From assembly GCA_903813345.2 (NCBI GenBank), contig CAIIXF020000009.1:37999759-38063758 (forward strand): DNA of 64,000 nucleotides, in the 5' to 3' direction. The notes under the pieces were generated by a model that had not been told where the DNA came from, searched no databases, and saw only the letters and a program-made list of their open reading frames with translations. Shown piece by piece: positions 1-14,300 of the stretch. Origin of the DNA: Owenia fusiformis. Its lineage: Eukaryota; Annelida; Polychaeta; Sabellida; Oweniidae. The position numbers and the translations under genes are program-made. How positions within the stretch are numbered: the stretch's first letter is position 1; each line of letters begins with the position of its first letter.

Positions 1-937
1 TGGAGTGTTCAATCTATCTATAATCTGAGAAACTGTTGTTTTATATATGCCATGTTTGTTCTGTTAAATGCCGAGATATTTTAGATTTGGACGTTTTTAG
101 TTATCAATGAAATATTCATGAAAAAGTTGTTATAATAGATTTAAAACTCCAATGATTTATTAAAGCATAATATTGGCGCGATATCAAGGCTTATTTTAAT
201 TGAAGTCGAAACTTTAACTGATCAAATAAAAGAACCCCTTGTCATTGAAATGGTATATCACAATCAAACACTCTTTTACAGGTTATAGTATGATTTTGAA
301 TCAATATAATGTGGAATTCTATTGTACTTTTAGCGCTTATGACCTGTCTTACAAAATTATAGAAATAGAGGCCAAATAAACAATAATCTGACGTCTTGTA
401 AGAATAAGCGTAAAACTACACCTGAGCTGTATATTGTATGCCTCTTTATTTGCGAAATGGATCAAAATATCTAGCCAAGTTAAGTACAGAATGACATGGG
501 AGATTTAGCTTTAAACATTGAGTGAAACCAGATAGCTCTTAAACCAGTTGCAATAAAGTTTTGTTGCTTTCACTGATATAAGCAAAAGAGACTTATTGAC
601 TTCGAAATTGCACTTAAAATGGATAAACATTTCATTTTTGCATGAGGCCCAAAAAGTTGTTCCACTTTTGTACACTTGATTGATTTATGAAAATGTACCA
701 CCTAAGAAGCGTATCATTTTGAACACTATGTACCAATTTCACGCCATGGTTCTGACCCTTCTCATAACAAATACTGTGCTAAATTGAATCTTATTGGGAC
801 AATATGTTAAAGGCACCCAGAAAAGAGTATAAAAAATTTGTAGAGTAAAATTATGAAAATGGTTTCTTATGCTCGTCTCAATTTGACTTTGGTACGAATA
901 CCATACATTGCTATAATCAGATAAGTTTGAAACTTAC

Positions 938-1619
938 ATAGATGAGACCCTTAGTGTATCTGGCTCTCAAGTTATGGAGGACAGAAGCTTCATTCAAGAA
1001 GGTCAAGTTGGCCATATCGTCAATCATCTCGAATTTTGGGGGATTCATCTGTTGGATGTCATCCTTCTTCAGAGTGAGAGTCTGGAAGATAATCATAAAA
1101 GTTATTAAAATGGAGAGGAGAATTATATCACACTCTATTCAAGTTTAAAAACTATTTAATGTAACTCAAAACTAATTCATCATTTGTTGAAAAATGTAAT
1201 CCATATTGGATATTGAGTGTACTTGTTCAATATGTTCCAGTTCATTGATTTTGATAGCAATATCCTAGATTTGACTTTTTCAAGTAAATATTTTATGCAA
1301 TAATTAATTACGAATCAAATTATAGATGAGTACTAATCATCAACGCAACAAATGTTATTATGACATTATCGGGTATTTTGGAGGTGGGGGGGGGGGGGTG
1401 ATTTTTACACAGGCCATTACTCACCTCCATTTTCTCAGTTCTGACTGTGACTTCCTCGCCTTTGGTGCTCTCCACCTCGGCCTTGACGAAGCCTTCTTTG
1501 GCATTGGGCACCCAGCAGTTCTTCTTACTGTCGAAGGAGCCAGTGAAACTCTTTAGGAGGGCCTTTCGGTCAACTCCAAGGAACTCGAAGTCCGGATCGC
1601 CTGGGGGAAGCCCACTCAT
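938..1619 (-). CDS. Muscle myosin heavy chain, first two coding exons (partial)
   Basis: Class II (striated-muscle type) myosin heavy chain, the actin-based motor of thick filaments. Two minus-strand exons are visible. Coding exon 1 is 1619 down to 1425 (65 codons, from ATG at 1619-1617 to a GTGAGT donor). Coding exon 2 is 1081 down to 938 (48 codons, acceptor CTTCCAG, donor GTAAGT). Both junctions are phase 0. The 113 residues hold the myosin N-terminal SH3-like domain, with the family signatures [26 protein letters not shown] and STKGEEVTV, then [15 protein letters not shown] and [13 protein letters not shown], the run into the motor domain. The next expected exon (TYSGLFCV...NPYK) is not found in bases 1-937, so the gene continues off the left edge. 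The ATG at 1617-1619 is chosen over the upstream in-frame codons because the family starts a few residues before [14 protein letters not shown]. Paralogue identity within the family cannot be assigned. Confidence 0.95.
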
Positions 1620-2132
1620 GTTTGTGTTTGTTTGATGTTCACTCGAAATAAAACGTTCTATAGAATCTGGACGCCGATACAAAGCCTATCAGAGAAACGA
1701 GCTCTGGAAACAAACAAAACTCAAATCAGATCTCTATCTGCAAAGGTATTTGCTTCTGAGACTTGTCACGAATATTTTCAAGAAAAAGTTTCAAACTTAC
1801 CTCCGCGGAGAAATACATTGAAGTAATTTGCAATGTTCTTCCGCGGAAATAAATACACTCTTCGAGAAAAGTTTTTGAATTACCATGCAATGATCTGTAA
1901 AATATGAAATAGTGTATAATCTCTTGAGCTTGAACAAAATAAAGTTATACTTATCTGATATACATAGATATACTTTTAACCAACTAAACAATTATCTCCT
2001 ATAATCCAAAGTGTGATAATCCAAATATCCTAATGGATGCAGATATGATCCAAATAATGCAGACTCAGTAATATAATGCACACGAAATAAATCCTACAAA
2101 GTATTCACTGCACGCCAACACACTTTACTTAC

Positions 2133-2260
2133 TGATTCTAAAGCCGTTCTGAAGTGTAATGGAAATGCCGGCGCTTATTTATACCCGGCTTCTTAGTACA
2201 CGGTTGTCATAACTTTTTCTATTGGTTGAAAAAGTTAAAGCTCAAACTTTCAACCAATCA
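2133..2260 (-). promoter_or_regulatory. Probable core promoter and 5' non-coding exon of the myosin gene
   Basis: Read on the minus strand, a TATAAATA box lies at 2183-2176. A CCAAT box lies at 2225-2221, about 70 bases upstream of the start expected from the TATA box (about 2150). A GTAAGT donor lies at 2132-2127, so a short non-coding exon of about 20 bases, ending at 2133, would splice to the first coding exon, which has a candidate acceptor shortly upstream of the ATG at 1619. This agrees with muscle myosin genes, which usually have an untranslated first exon. A second CCAAT in the opposite orientation is at 2254-2258. The start site is inferred only. Confidence 0.6.
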
Positions 2261-4247
2261 GAAATCCTGTCTCATGCTGCAGGATATGCCATGCAAGACA
2301 TGGGCTAAGTTTATACATTGATTATTATAGCTGCATGATGGTCATATAATATGCTGATGTATTAATGGCACATGGAGCAAAGCCAATTCATGCAAATATG
2401 ATATGGAATCCTTTCAACCTGTTCTGTACATTTATGTTTAAGATCATGCAACACAATAGTATAGTTTCCATATAGCTTTTGAAATCTCGCTAAATCTCGT
2501 TTTTCGTGAGATTTTAAGAGACTCACATATTAGACCTCTAATGACTTACATTACCTTCTTTTAAATGGCATATTTGAATTCAGTGAAATGTTTTCTCCTA
2601 TAATAGCTTTGATTTACACAGTTATGTAATTTGAATAATTTTCTATAACAATTTAAAAAAACTTGGGCCAAATGTCCATAGATGCAATGCTAAAATTCTT
2701 TAAATCTTTGGATTATTTGTATGTCAATCAACATTTGCATGTTTAATCACAACATGTACATGAACAGGGTCATCAAGTGGTATATCATTCAAGTTTTATA
2801 CAGATTCAACAAACACACTTTGATAAATCATGAAATTAAGCCACTTTTCCAAGATTTTAGCATGTAAATGAATGGAGCTCTAGCCCGAGTTAAAAGCTGA
2901 ATAAAAGATGGCAGCACGAGATTTCATTGATTTTTCTGCTATTTAGAAACTATCCTATTACCCCATGAGCATATGTAGGCCTAAGGAAAAGTTTTAGTAA
3001 GCAAAGTATATAAGAAACTGTCTCTACATACTAAGCGTACTACTTAATTTCCCCTATACCTATTACCGTGGCTTTCAAGATCCATGATACACTATGGCAA
3101 AACACATATACATTTCATACATATTGGAGTATTATCATTATTATGGTCATTCTTTTGTGCGGGGGAGTGTGAGGTGGGGGTATTTGGAATTATCATGGGC
3201 TTTCTATTGAATGCCCATGGAATTATACACCAATAACACTTGGGTTTGCCAGTTTTGTCACAATTATCTTTTTAGACCGTGATGAAGTCAGATGAAGAAA
3301 AGCTATTTGTATGTGAAATTGTAAATTCAAATGCACATCCTCTTCTCCCCAATATTAGAGTTGATAAAAGAAAGAGATATGAAAGCTCAAAACAAAATGC
3401 ACAAGGGCAACATTATAACCTATAATTGCATCTAACTTTAAAGCATGCAGCTCATAAATGTATTACTACCTAAAAAGGTTTATTATGTAATTTTAGTGTG
3501 ATGGCATGCATCATGATTGTACTACCATGACAAGTGATTTTACAATAAGTGATTGAGCCTTTCTTTTAAGTGTGTTTGGGGCCCGAGTTACAAGAACCTA
3601 CATGTAAATGTACTTTAAATTAACTGAATAGCCTATGAACACTCCTTTTTAGAAGTTTGTCTCTGGGGTTTGTCTCTGGGGTTTGTCCGGGGGCTAACTT
3701 TTCCAAAAATTGTAGGGGGTTCCTATTTGACAACTTAGGCCCAAAACCGTGGCCAAAAATCACTTTGCAAGTGCTCAGAATTTTGAAAATTGCGTTACTT
3801 TGAAAGAACTTTTGGCCAGGGGTGTCAAATGACTTCTGATATCAATTAGCAAATTTCTTTTATGGCGTGTCATGAATTCTTCAAAAAAGTAGTCCTTGAA
3901 AATTTGAAGAGATTTTGTCAAGCTTGCATTTTTTGCCCGATTTTTTATCGAATCAATTCAGTTTCAGTTCGATTATGCAGCATACATGTAGGTATTTGGC
4001 ATCATATTGTTTTATTGCATGGTGGTTTCAGTCCAATACCGTTTGAAGCCCCCAGATGAGTTCTTGTTTTAAAAATGATTGCCAGTCTAAAATTCAAAAT
4101 CAGTTGAGTTTCTTGCAAATCTTGGCCATTCCTGGACTTGACGTGTTGAGTTTCATTAGACAACATCTAGCTTAAATATTTTTTAGGTTTTATTGACACA
4201 CATGACAAAACAAAATTAAAATTGACTATAGTCATGAGCTTGAAAAA

Positions 4248-4550
4248 TCAATCGGGGGGGGGGGTAGTTCAACAAGTTAAACACAATACCACGGCTTTCA
4301 TTTATAATCTGAGTGTTCTTGTTGCCGAGGTTGGGTTTAACTTCCGTGCTATGCTTTCATTGGTTGCAAATTCTCACTATCAGTTATTAATAAAACGCGC
4401 ATAGAATTCTATGCGCTGCCATAGGCCATCATTAAAATCTTTTGCATCAAGGGCCGAATAGGCACGGATGTTAAACCTAGGGCGGGCCACAAGAAATGTC
4501 AGATAAGAAATAAGGCCCAGACTAGGTTTAACTTGTTGAACAAGGGGGGG
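4248..4550. repeat. Small inverted-repeat element with G-tracts (MITE-like)
   Basis: A perfect 16-bp inverted repeat, GTTCAACAAGTTAAAC at 4267-4282 and its complement at 4526-4541, bounds about 240 bp. Each arm is flanked on the outside by a run of ten or more G on the plus strand. The layout fits a small non-autonomous inverted-repeat element. No target-site duplication could be recognised. Confidence 0.5.
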
Positions 4551-4557
4551 GGGGGGG

Positions 4558-4629
4558 CACGGATAGTGGCAAGTCCTCCATATATTACTTATATATACCT
4601 CCTAGATGAAGGACTTCCCACTATCCGTG
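4558..4629. repeat. 72-bp hairpin (inverted repeat) between G-tracts
   Basis: CACGGATAGTGG at 4558-4569 pairs with CCACTATCCGTG at 4618-4629. The pairing carries on inward over AAGTCCT/AGGACTT, giving a stem of roughly 22 bp with a short AT-rich loop. G-tracts lie directly outside both ends. It may be a separate foldback unit next to the 4.25-4.55 kb element, or part of a larger composite. Confidence 0.6.
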
Positions 4630-5366
4630 GGGGGGGGGCAAAATATGGGCCCTGCCTGATTAAGGAATTTGCCAAATTCTTAAAAATATGATACACAATC
4701 TAGGCCCAATATCTTTTTAAAATGCCAGATTGTTACCTAAATCGACCAATTTATGTGAGAAACAGATTTTGGGTCATAATTTTTCTTTGCCCCTAGCATG
4801 GGCTCTCCTCATGTCTGCCATTGAGTCTGTGAAATTAAATTAAATCAATCATTAGATTCTGCATCCTCCGATCACAGGGCTTCAAAATCCAGAATATCTT
4901 TCTTTTTACCCCCTGCGATAAGCAGTTAGCATTTCCCTGATTAAGAACTCGCAATCTGATTGGTTGTCGCAACACTGCGACAGAAATCATGTATAAGTCA
5001 TTGCGCATTATCATAATTAGATCACGTGATTCAGTCAAATCAGGCGCTTCCAAATTGGTTATAGCAGGGATGGGGAAGAAGGAGGTACAGATTCTGGATA
5101 CCTGCTTAGGAGGATGTCGATTCTTAACAATGGACTATAAAATAAATTTCAGTTCACTTTCAAAGCACTATTTGCATAATAAGGTACATCTATGCATTTT
5201 AGGATAAATCATGTGCTCAACTCCATTTAGCCGTGATCTGAGAATCAATTTTCCTTCTTGTATCTATCATTCTCATCCACCAAATGGCAACATTCATTTT
5301 GACACATTCTTTCCATGTATTTTCTAGAATGTTCCTAAGATCCTAAAATATTACCATATATAGATC

Positions 5367-8300
5367 ATGATTGAACCAACAAAACAACATTCAAGTCACA
5401 ACCAAAGATGGCAATTGCTGGATACGTCATCCCAGATTCCAGTTTGTCTTGCTTGTGTCATTGAAATTGTGGAAGACTCTACCATAGTGTTGGTAAGAAA
5501 CAAAAACATGGCGTAAGAACTAAGATTGTACCAAATTATCAAACATATTTTTAGCCCTAAAACCATGGCACAACAATATGACATGGACTTTGTATATTGG
5601 ATGTTTCACAGGTCAAGTTCAAGGTCATTTGAATTCAATATTTGTCGAGGTCAACTTAATGTCAAATGTAGTATAAATATATATTGTTAATTCAATGGTT
5701 GATGTCAAGCTGGCAATCTCAGATAAGGGTGGTATTTGGAAACTACATTTAATGTTACACATATTATTAATAAGTATTAAAAGGCCCTGTTAGATACTCA
5801 AAGTTCTGAAATATGAAGATACATAGAGAAAAGGGTAATTTTAGAATTATTTTTTGTACTTATTGTAGCTCAAGAAGAAACCAGGCATAGTGACCTTTCT
5901 TCGCCTGTTGACCAGTAATGGTGAAGGAGTCATTGAGTCCATGAACCATGACCCTAGAGTGGCTGCACACTTCACTATGGCATTTGTAGGTGAGATATGT
6001 CTATATGTGCAATAGTCTTGCATTAAGGCTCTGTTCCCATTCCCTTGACATTTGTTCATGTTTGCTTGCTAAGAGCTTGATGTAAGACTACAGTATATAG
6101 TCTTGCATATTTTTCCCTATTTAATCCCCCTGTTTTAATATCTTCCTACATGAACACCAGTTAGGGAGCTAGATGATAGGGAGGGGGTATATATCTGGGC
6201 CTGGTGGCAAGATACATGTATGAAATTTAATTGAGAAAAGTCAGTTGACTCTGTAATATTGAGCATTTGCAATTTACTAGATTGTAATTATAATATGGTA
6301 GGCCTACTGTGAGTTCCTGAATTTTCCATACTTATTCTTCAACATTTTGGGAGACTATGACAAAATTGAGATAGAGAGGGGCATAAACCTATGTAACCTA
6401 TTTAGTTGATTTCCTCGTGGTGAAAAAATAATTGTGATGTCACAAATATATCATGCTTGATTTAAAAAAAATTAAAATCTTTCATGTTTTTTTCTAGGTT
6501 TGCTGGATGTGACAGATGACAGTATCAGTAATGTTGCTGTAGAAGGTACACACTTTATCAATAGTGTCCCAATCAATCTTGTAATGAAAACACTCAGTTC
6601 TAAAATGTTAGATTTAATTTGATTGTGCGAGCCACAAGGAACTTCATGCAATACTTTTTTATCTTCCAGTTGTATTACAACTAGTGCTTCAAGTTAAATC
6701 TGAAGATCTGGTTTGCTATGTCCTAGATGTTATAACACAACAGGTTAGTCACATGCAGTACAGTGAAACCCGTAAAGTGGAGCACATCTACAAGTGGAAC
6801 ACTTTTAAGAGTCCAAAGACAAACTAACAAGTGTAACACCTCCAAAGTGGAACACATTTTAAAGGGACCAAAGATGTTCCACTTTGACTGGTTTTACTAT
6901 AATTATGCTTTAACATATTATTACCCTAGGCTAATATATCTCACACGTAGTTACTTTTCCATTCTTAAAGGCCTTATGCAAAGTTTGAAAATATGTTTTA
7001 TTGTTATCATTCATTTATTTACTAATTGGCATGACTTATAAAGTCATATAAAAGTGGTTTAGACTTTATATGGGGCCTTTACAGAATTTGAAATTGATAG
7101 ATGTTTTTTTAGTAATGCAGTCATTTTTCATTTCTTTTTTATAAAAGGTGCAATAATTAGTGCAGAGGGGTCATTCAACGATCATGGACCAGTGTCAAAA
7201 TATATTTAAGTTTGGATATTTCATCAAGACTAACATCTATTTTTATTATCTACAAAGAAACCCCCTAGATAAACATTATATTAGCTGATATTCCTCTTGA
7301 AACATGGTGGATCTTAAAAATATAAAAGTGGAAGTCCCCTTTTTGAAGCTTTGAACTGAATTTTCACTTCTTAATGCTAAAATTGATAATTTATCCATAC
7401 ATTTTAAGAAAATAGGTATGTCAAAGGAGATGTTAAACCAAATGTTGCCTTGATAGCTCTGAAAAAATGAAAAAACTTTCCTATTTTCTCGACAGTCCTT
7501 ATTACCCCTTAAAGTAAAAATATATCATTTATACTGTCTACCTCTAAAGCTAACACAGATTGTATATTATTCCAGATAAAATGAGACAAAAAAATTGCAT
7601 TAAACCAAATGCCAGTAAAAAATTTTATCGTTAGAAACTTCAAAGAAAACCATAAGAATAAAAGTGTACACAATAAAACATTTACATGGAAAGTTCACAA
7701 TATAACATTGTATATAATTTGTGTTTCAGTGTTTAAAGCTATGCAACTTCAGCAAAAGTGTTTCCTACTTCAATCTAGCGGGTAGAATGTTAAGTAGCAT
7801 CGCACCCTTAGCATCTCAAATGGTTGAGAGTTATGGTAAGAGACTTGGACGGAAATTAAGAGTAGGTTCTCAGAAAGAATATTCAGCCAGCTAGTCATCA
7901 ATCTAATTTGTGTTTAAAAACCTAGTCAACTTAAAAACATGAAGAAAGTTGATAATTGCACCTGCACTCTGTGATCACCATGTTTTAAAATCACAATTAT
8001 CAATTATTCCCATTCAAATATTAATTGAAAGCAAAATCTATTTGCTGCCAAGTATGTTTTTTGTTGTTCCCTTATAAGAATGTTTACCAACTCTTACTAT
8101 TACATACATGTACATACTTACTAGCACTCAGTTGTGCAACCTGTCCAGAAAGTAATGAATTGAATTTTTGAAATCTGAATTTAAAAATTCTTTACAGTTG
8201 TTTTACATTGCATTGTATTTGTATGTCACCAGCAAAAGTGGTAACATTGTTATGTCCTCCAACTTTTTTGTGAAGTCGGTGAGTGGGTTGGTGTTCGGTC

Positions 8301-11300
8301 TCTGTAACAAAGGGCAAGTGGTGACATTTTGCATGGGAATGCGTTGTATTGTTCTGCACATGTATTGCATTGTATTGGTTTGTATTGTAACTTGTGTTGC
8401 ATTGTTTTGTATCATACATAACATTTATCCAGAAATATGATATACATTTCAATCTTTATAAAGGTTATATAAAGTATAGAATAAGTCTGGACAAAAAAAG
8501 AGAAAAAGGACTATTATTAATTATTATTTCTTGCAGAAACCATGAAACTAATTTCTATATGTTTGCATAACTAGGCTGGTCTAGGCTGATGGTCTTAAAC
8601 ATCTTCATAAAAATGTAAAGAAACCTACTCAGATTTGAGATTTCCAATGTGTATAAGGTATAAAGTTAATGGTATCTTGGGGGAATTAATTATTTTTATC
8701 ATACGTCATAAAAAAGAAATCTGATTTACGTTCATTGTAATTGCTGACTTCTTGCACTTTCGGCAGAAAACCTAAGTTCAAGTAGTTTGTTAATCTAAAG
8801 GAGATAATTACGCAGTTTTAGTTCTCAGCAACCTTTAGATTTTTTGGCATAATTTTATGATCCCACAAAATGAAGTTCATAGGAATATAGACAAGCTGTC
8901 CATTCGTCCTTTTGTTTGTTCCATCAATTTGTCAGTCTGTTAGTTCGTTTGTGTATCTTGGTAAAAACTCGAATACTGGCACACAGATTTGGTTCAAATT
9001 TTGTAGGCCTTTGCCTTATGGGTGTAGGACCTCTGATGTGGAAAGAATTTACCAAATACTTAGATATTGACGCTTGAGCTAACCTTGACCATAAATATTG
9101 ACCTTGACCTCAGGTCACTTAGTCATGAATCACCAAAGGTCACAGCAGCCCCAAGGACCTTAAATCACCAAAAACCTAGATATTGACCTTTGATGTAGGA
9201 AAGACCTTGACTTCAGGTCACCTAATCATGGGTTCCCAAGGGTCACAGCAGCCCCCAAGGTCCAAAAACACCAATACTTAGATATTGACCTTGAGATGAC
9301 CTTGACCCATGAACATTGACATTGACCTCAGGCCATCTTATCATTGGTCGCTAAGGGTCACATTGAGATGTGTTGTTTCTATAGTATTATGTTATGTTCA
9401 AAACTTCAGTGTGATTTACTATTCTAGGGAGTCGCTATTTTCAAGCTAATTATCCATATTAAGCAAGTACATATCTTTTTATATTTAACCTTTAATATGA
9501 ATGACTAATTTTGCACAGAATTAAGAAAAAATCATGAGAAGGATTCTGGATGATTTAACCCCAAGACGCAACTTGATTGAACTAATCCAAGGCCTTCATA
9601 GAAAAATGCAGCAGTTGTTGCTTCACCCTTTGCCATTTATCTGGTGTTAGCTTTTCTACATGTCTGTTAATAGATTCGAAATTTTCCTTTGCTGGTTTCA
9701 AGTAGGCCCTTGAGTAAAATTAATGTGTTTGTCCTGGATAGGTGAGAAAGAAGAAGTTGTTTTATGAGCCTTATACAACATATAGCAGGGGCGTATCCAG
9801 CTTTCAGTCAGGGGGGGTGCGATTGCATCGGTTTTCAGTCGGGGGGTGCGATTATGGCATTAACAAGCCAAAAAATGACTATTTATCTTGAATTTTGCAA
9901 TTGATTGATGCAATTTCCTTCAAAATTGAGCTAGAAGCTTCAAACAAACAAAAATCGCACCCCCCTGGCTACGCCTATGTATAGGCAGTATTTCTTCAGG
10001 CGAGGGAGGGGGTCAATCAGAATCTGAAATTCTAAATGCTGCTGAGAGTTAAAGTTGTTTCATGAGTATAAAGCATATGTTTCTTAGATACCTTTGGATG
10101 CAAATCACAAAAATAATGTTATAGAACAGTTCCCTGCACAAGGTTGGAAGAAGGTCACTTTAGACATCCAATATTGGTAGCAAACCTTTCCCAACTTTTC
10201 CAGCCTTCACATGAAATATCTGGGGGATGTGTCAGTATCACTTCAATATTTCTATCCTTACCAAACATATCTTTGAGTTGCTTAGACCATATAGTGTTTT
10301 AGTATTCATTACTTTGCATAAACCCTAACCCGATTGCGAGTGATTCAATTGTAGGCCTGCAAGGGGGAGAGCAGCCACTCCTCCCACTCCCCCCTGGTTA
10401 TGGCCTGCATTGCTAGGCTGTTTCCCCGGGGGTGTTTCCTTAAATCAAGAAACTCATGAGATTTTTAAAAAAATTTTAAAGAACCTAATTTTGAGACAAG
10501 CCCCTTGTATGAAGTATAGACATGTATGCAACACATACTTATGTTAACCTATGTAGACCAGGTATATCTGATGTTCCAACCTTCTTTGGCTTTTCTGTTG
10601 ATTGCATCATCGTGATAGCGGAATATCATGTTTTTGGGCGTTACATTTGATGCGATAAGAAAAATATTTAGTATCCTGCAAGTTTCATATCAAAATTATT
10701 CAGATTCTTATAAATATTTTCCATTTGCTTGAATATAATGAATCTGCTTCTTTATTAAGGTATGGGTACTGGTTATGAAAGGTGGTCAGACACCTGTCCT
10801 TTTACTTAAAATACCATCTCCAAGGCATCTTATAAGCAGCAATAGACACACATTCATCATGCACTTTAGAATTCACTGGAGTACAGGTTACCCAGAATAC
10901 TTCAATTGCATTAGTATGTGTCTAAGCTATTGCATTTACTGAGTTTGCATTATGGGACAGAGTCTCCCCATATTCAGGTGTTCAGGTATAGGAAAAGATT
11001 ACATACTTGGAGTCAGGTTTCAGAATGTTTTCAGCCTTTGGTCCAAAATACTTGTGTATCGGAAAACCACAAAAGCGCAACCCTGAATGATAAACAAAAT
11101 AATTCTCGAGGATAATCCCCAACTTCAAAACAGCATAAACAATACATGGCAAAAAATAACTTTAGCTTCGCATAATGAAAAATGTAATATAGTGTCTTGA
11201 TATCACCTGACCATAACCAGTTTGATATGCCCATTTGAAAATATCTCCATCCATAAACACTAATTACTTCTAACTAATGAGCCAAAATTCTGCCTTTTTG

Positions 11301-14300
11301 AAAAATAAAAACCTGGTAAATTAAGAATGCCTTCATTTATTTGAATGAATAAAGATACATGTAATATGAATGAATGAACACATGTGAATTCACCTATAGT
11401 ATTTATCAATGAGAGGCTTCCTGTATCTGATAATGCCAAGCAAGTGCAGTATCAAGTTCCATGATATTTTCGGCTGCCCAGCTGTGCTTGAGCCACATGT
11501 TCTTACCTTTAACTTCATATATGTATAGTAGGCTTTCCTAGAGTCTAGTTTCTGCTGATTATATATTTTTCCACAACCTTGCATGATTGACTAGAGAAGG
11601 GATGGGGTGGAAAGAGATTTGAAGCAAGTACAAAACTGGAATTTGACCAAATTGGGGAACTTTTAGAATTCTCTGATTTTTGCCCTTTTTGAAAATTTCA
11701 GTCCATATTTTTGTCAGAAAGTAAGGCCTTAGTTTCAAAAGCCTCAAAAGGGCAAGTTTACCAAAAATGATGGCTTTTTTTATCATAAACCTCTTTTTAG
11801 GGCTAAAATGAACAGTTTTACAAGAAATAGTATAATTTATGTCTTTTGTTTTGCCAAACAATCAATCTGATAATCAGGTGTGCATAAAAGATGAATAATT
11901 ATTCTTAAATCATGTGCATTTTTTATCATTCACAAATGAACAAATCAAATATGATTGTAAAGTGTATAGTTATGACAAATTGTCACGTGTCACTGTTGTC
12001 CCCGAGTGCTTATATTGACGTAAATCAGTAATCTCGTCAATATCAAAAATACACTGAATCTACATTTAGAGCAACACCACCTTTGGCAACTTTCAATATT
12101 CTACAGTATGGATACTGATAACATCCTGATGGTCTCAAATGGATCTTCCATTGGCCTCTTATTTGAGTTTATGAGTGAAATGTATGGAAGAAATCTGAGG
12201 CAAAAAGTGTAGTAAAGTGATTCTCTCTATGATTCCAGATTACGATTGGATCATATAATTATTACAATTTAAAAAAGTTAAGATGCATTTCTTGCCAAGG
12301 GTAGTGGAGGAGAGTTTTCAGTAATGTATAAATGACATGGCCTTTTAAGCTGCTCATTTTAAGTGCCTTCAGATTATATGAGCTTGGAGAAAATAGAATT
12401 AAACTTGGAGTTACATACCTATGTACTGTAGTATGTACCTATGTAATAGTAAAGGGCAACTGAACATTGATTTGTTACATGTGTTCAATCGATCAAAATG
12501 ATTGTCTTGAAGGAAACTGTATGGAGTACAACTTGTAGTTCTGATCTTCACCATGTTCCGTACCTGGGCTGATGCCATATTTAGTATGTCTTTCCAGCCC
12601 AAAAAATAATATTATATTTCACTCATATTCCTCAATCATTTATAAAAAGGCTTAGTCTGTTTACTATGTATAAAATTACTTAATGTTCTCATTTCAACAA
12701 TAAATTAAACCTTTTATCTAGAATATTATTAGAAATCATGCTACTGGCTGCATATGTTTTTTCTAAGGGATCCCAAATTCTTATCCCTTCATGTATAATG
12801 CAAGCTATGTATGAGAGGATGAACTACACAGGTGGTACTGATATATGTAGGTGAAAATGAAGCCGAGGAAGATAAGTTATTCCAAAGCTGGCTTATCCTA
12901 TATAATCCATATTCATATCTATATATACTCCATCTTGGCTCTATTTAATGCAATATGCCTTGATGGGGAGTTGTTGCATATCCCTGTTAGATAATGATCA
13001 GGAATTTTGAATTCATTCATTCCATGATGAGAATACCTAGAATGCACAAAGGGCAACATTTGAGAAATAAATTATAGAATTCCAATATCTGTGACATAAC
13101 TTGGGAGGATTCCCCTCAGATGGACTCAATGAGGTCAAATTTTTTAAAAATGGGCTGAAGAATTTTCTAAATTTCCTAAAAAAGATAATTTATTATTATT
13201 TGTTTTTTTTGTGCCCTCCCTGCCTATGGACCATGTAACAGAATGAAATGTCAAAAATGTATCTATATCCAAAAAGGCCAATTTGGAAAAATAGGTTTTC
13301 TACTTGTAAATTCATTTTATAGGCCTTAATTTTTAATTAAAAAGGTTCTTATTCTCAATAAAGGAACCAATTTTTGGTCTCCCCTTTTCAGTTCCCAGAA
13401 CCACCTCTGAAATTTACTGTCTACCCATCTACATGTTGCCTGCAGAATCAATTTTGTTTGAATTTACTCAATTTATTTTAATTAGGAAGCTTCATTGACT
13501 ACATCTACACTGGCCTCTCCTACCCTGATGAGACCATCCAGTCATCCCTCTGTTTTATTCTGGTCCATATTTACTCAAGTGAATCCTTGGGGGCCATTCC
13601 AAGTTCTCTACATGCCAGAGGGGTGGAAGGTGTCATGGTCATACTTGGACAGGCACAGTCCCAGGAACTGTTACTGAATGCCCTTGGTAAGTAGTGTATA
13701 TGTATAACAAAAATTCACATTGTAGTGATCTCCCCAGCATTGAAGCAATGGTGGATGCTCATTCCCAGTCAGCTTGCACCCACCAAAAACCATTTGCACC
13801 CACCTAAAACTATTTGCACCCACCTAAAACCATTTGCACCCACCTAAAACCATTTGCACCCACCTGAAATTTGGCATATTTTGGCATAAATTGGGAAATG
13901 AGAACATTGCCCCACTGGAGAAAACACTTATATAAGCATTCTGTGTTGTATAAATAAACTTATTTTTCATAACAAGTAACCTTTTTATTTGTACAATTAA
14001 CTTGTAAGCACTATTGTAAAATTGTTAATGTTTTGAAAGTTCAGCATTTAAATTAGGATAAATTAGGAAAATTCAAGATGAAAATATTTATCTCAAAGTA
14101 GTTCGTTCTTGATAATTTATGAACATTCAGTTGAAAAATCATATTCATTAGATGTAATCAGGCAAAAATGTGGGTTTTGTGTGCTTTATGTAATTTGACT
14201 TTTGACTGTATTTGCAAATGGACTTAAAGGCAAAACCAGAGATAAGGAGAGATTTTTCTTTAAATTGTGACTTATTCTGATATCATTCCTTCTGTAGAGG

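Larger units (their letters stand above)
2261..5366. other. Intergenic spacer between the divergent myosin and MEI1 genes
   Basis: AT-rich sequence with no convincing exon on either strand. It holds small inverted-repeat structures at 4.25-4.63 kb, listed separately, and poly-G runs near 4254-4264 and 4545-4557. The short open frames here have neither splice support nor recognisable protein content. Confidence 0.5.
7836..13485. other. MEI1 intron 5, no nested gene seen
   Basis: About 5.6 kb of AT-rich intron. It holds a short copy of the 'GGTGACAT' family (8.22-8.35 kb), a TGACCT-rich repeat (8.88-9.37 kb) and a small inverted-repeat element (9.79-9.98 kb). The open frames around 8.2-8.45 kb lie inside the repeat copy. 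No conserved protein could be read in any frame. Confidence 0.55.

Noticed and set aside
1326-1635. Plus-strand open frames of 62-76 codons
   Set aside because: They are antisense shadows of the first coding exon of myosin.
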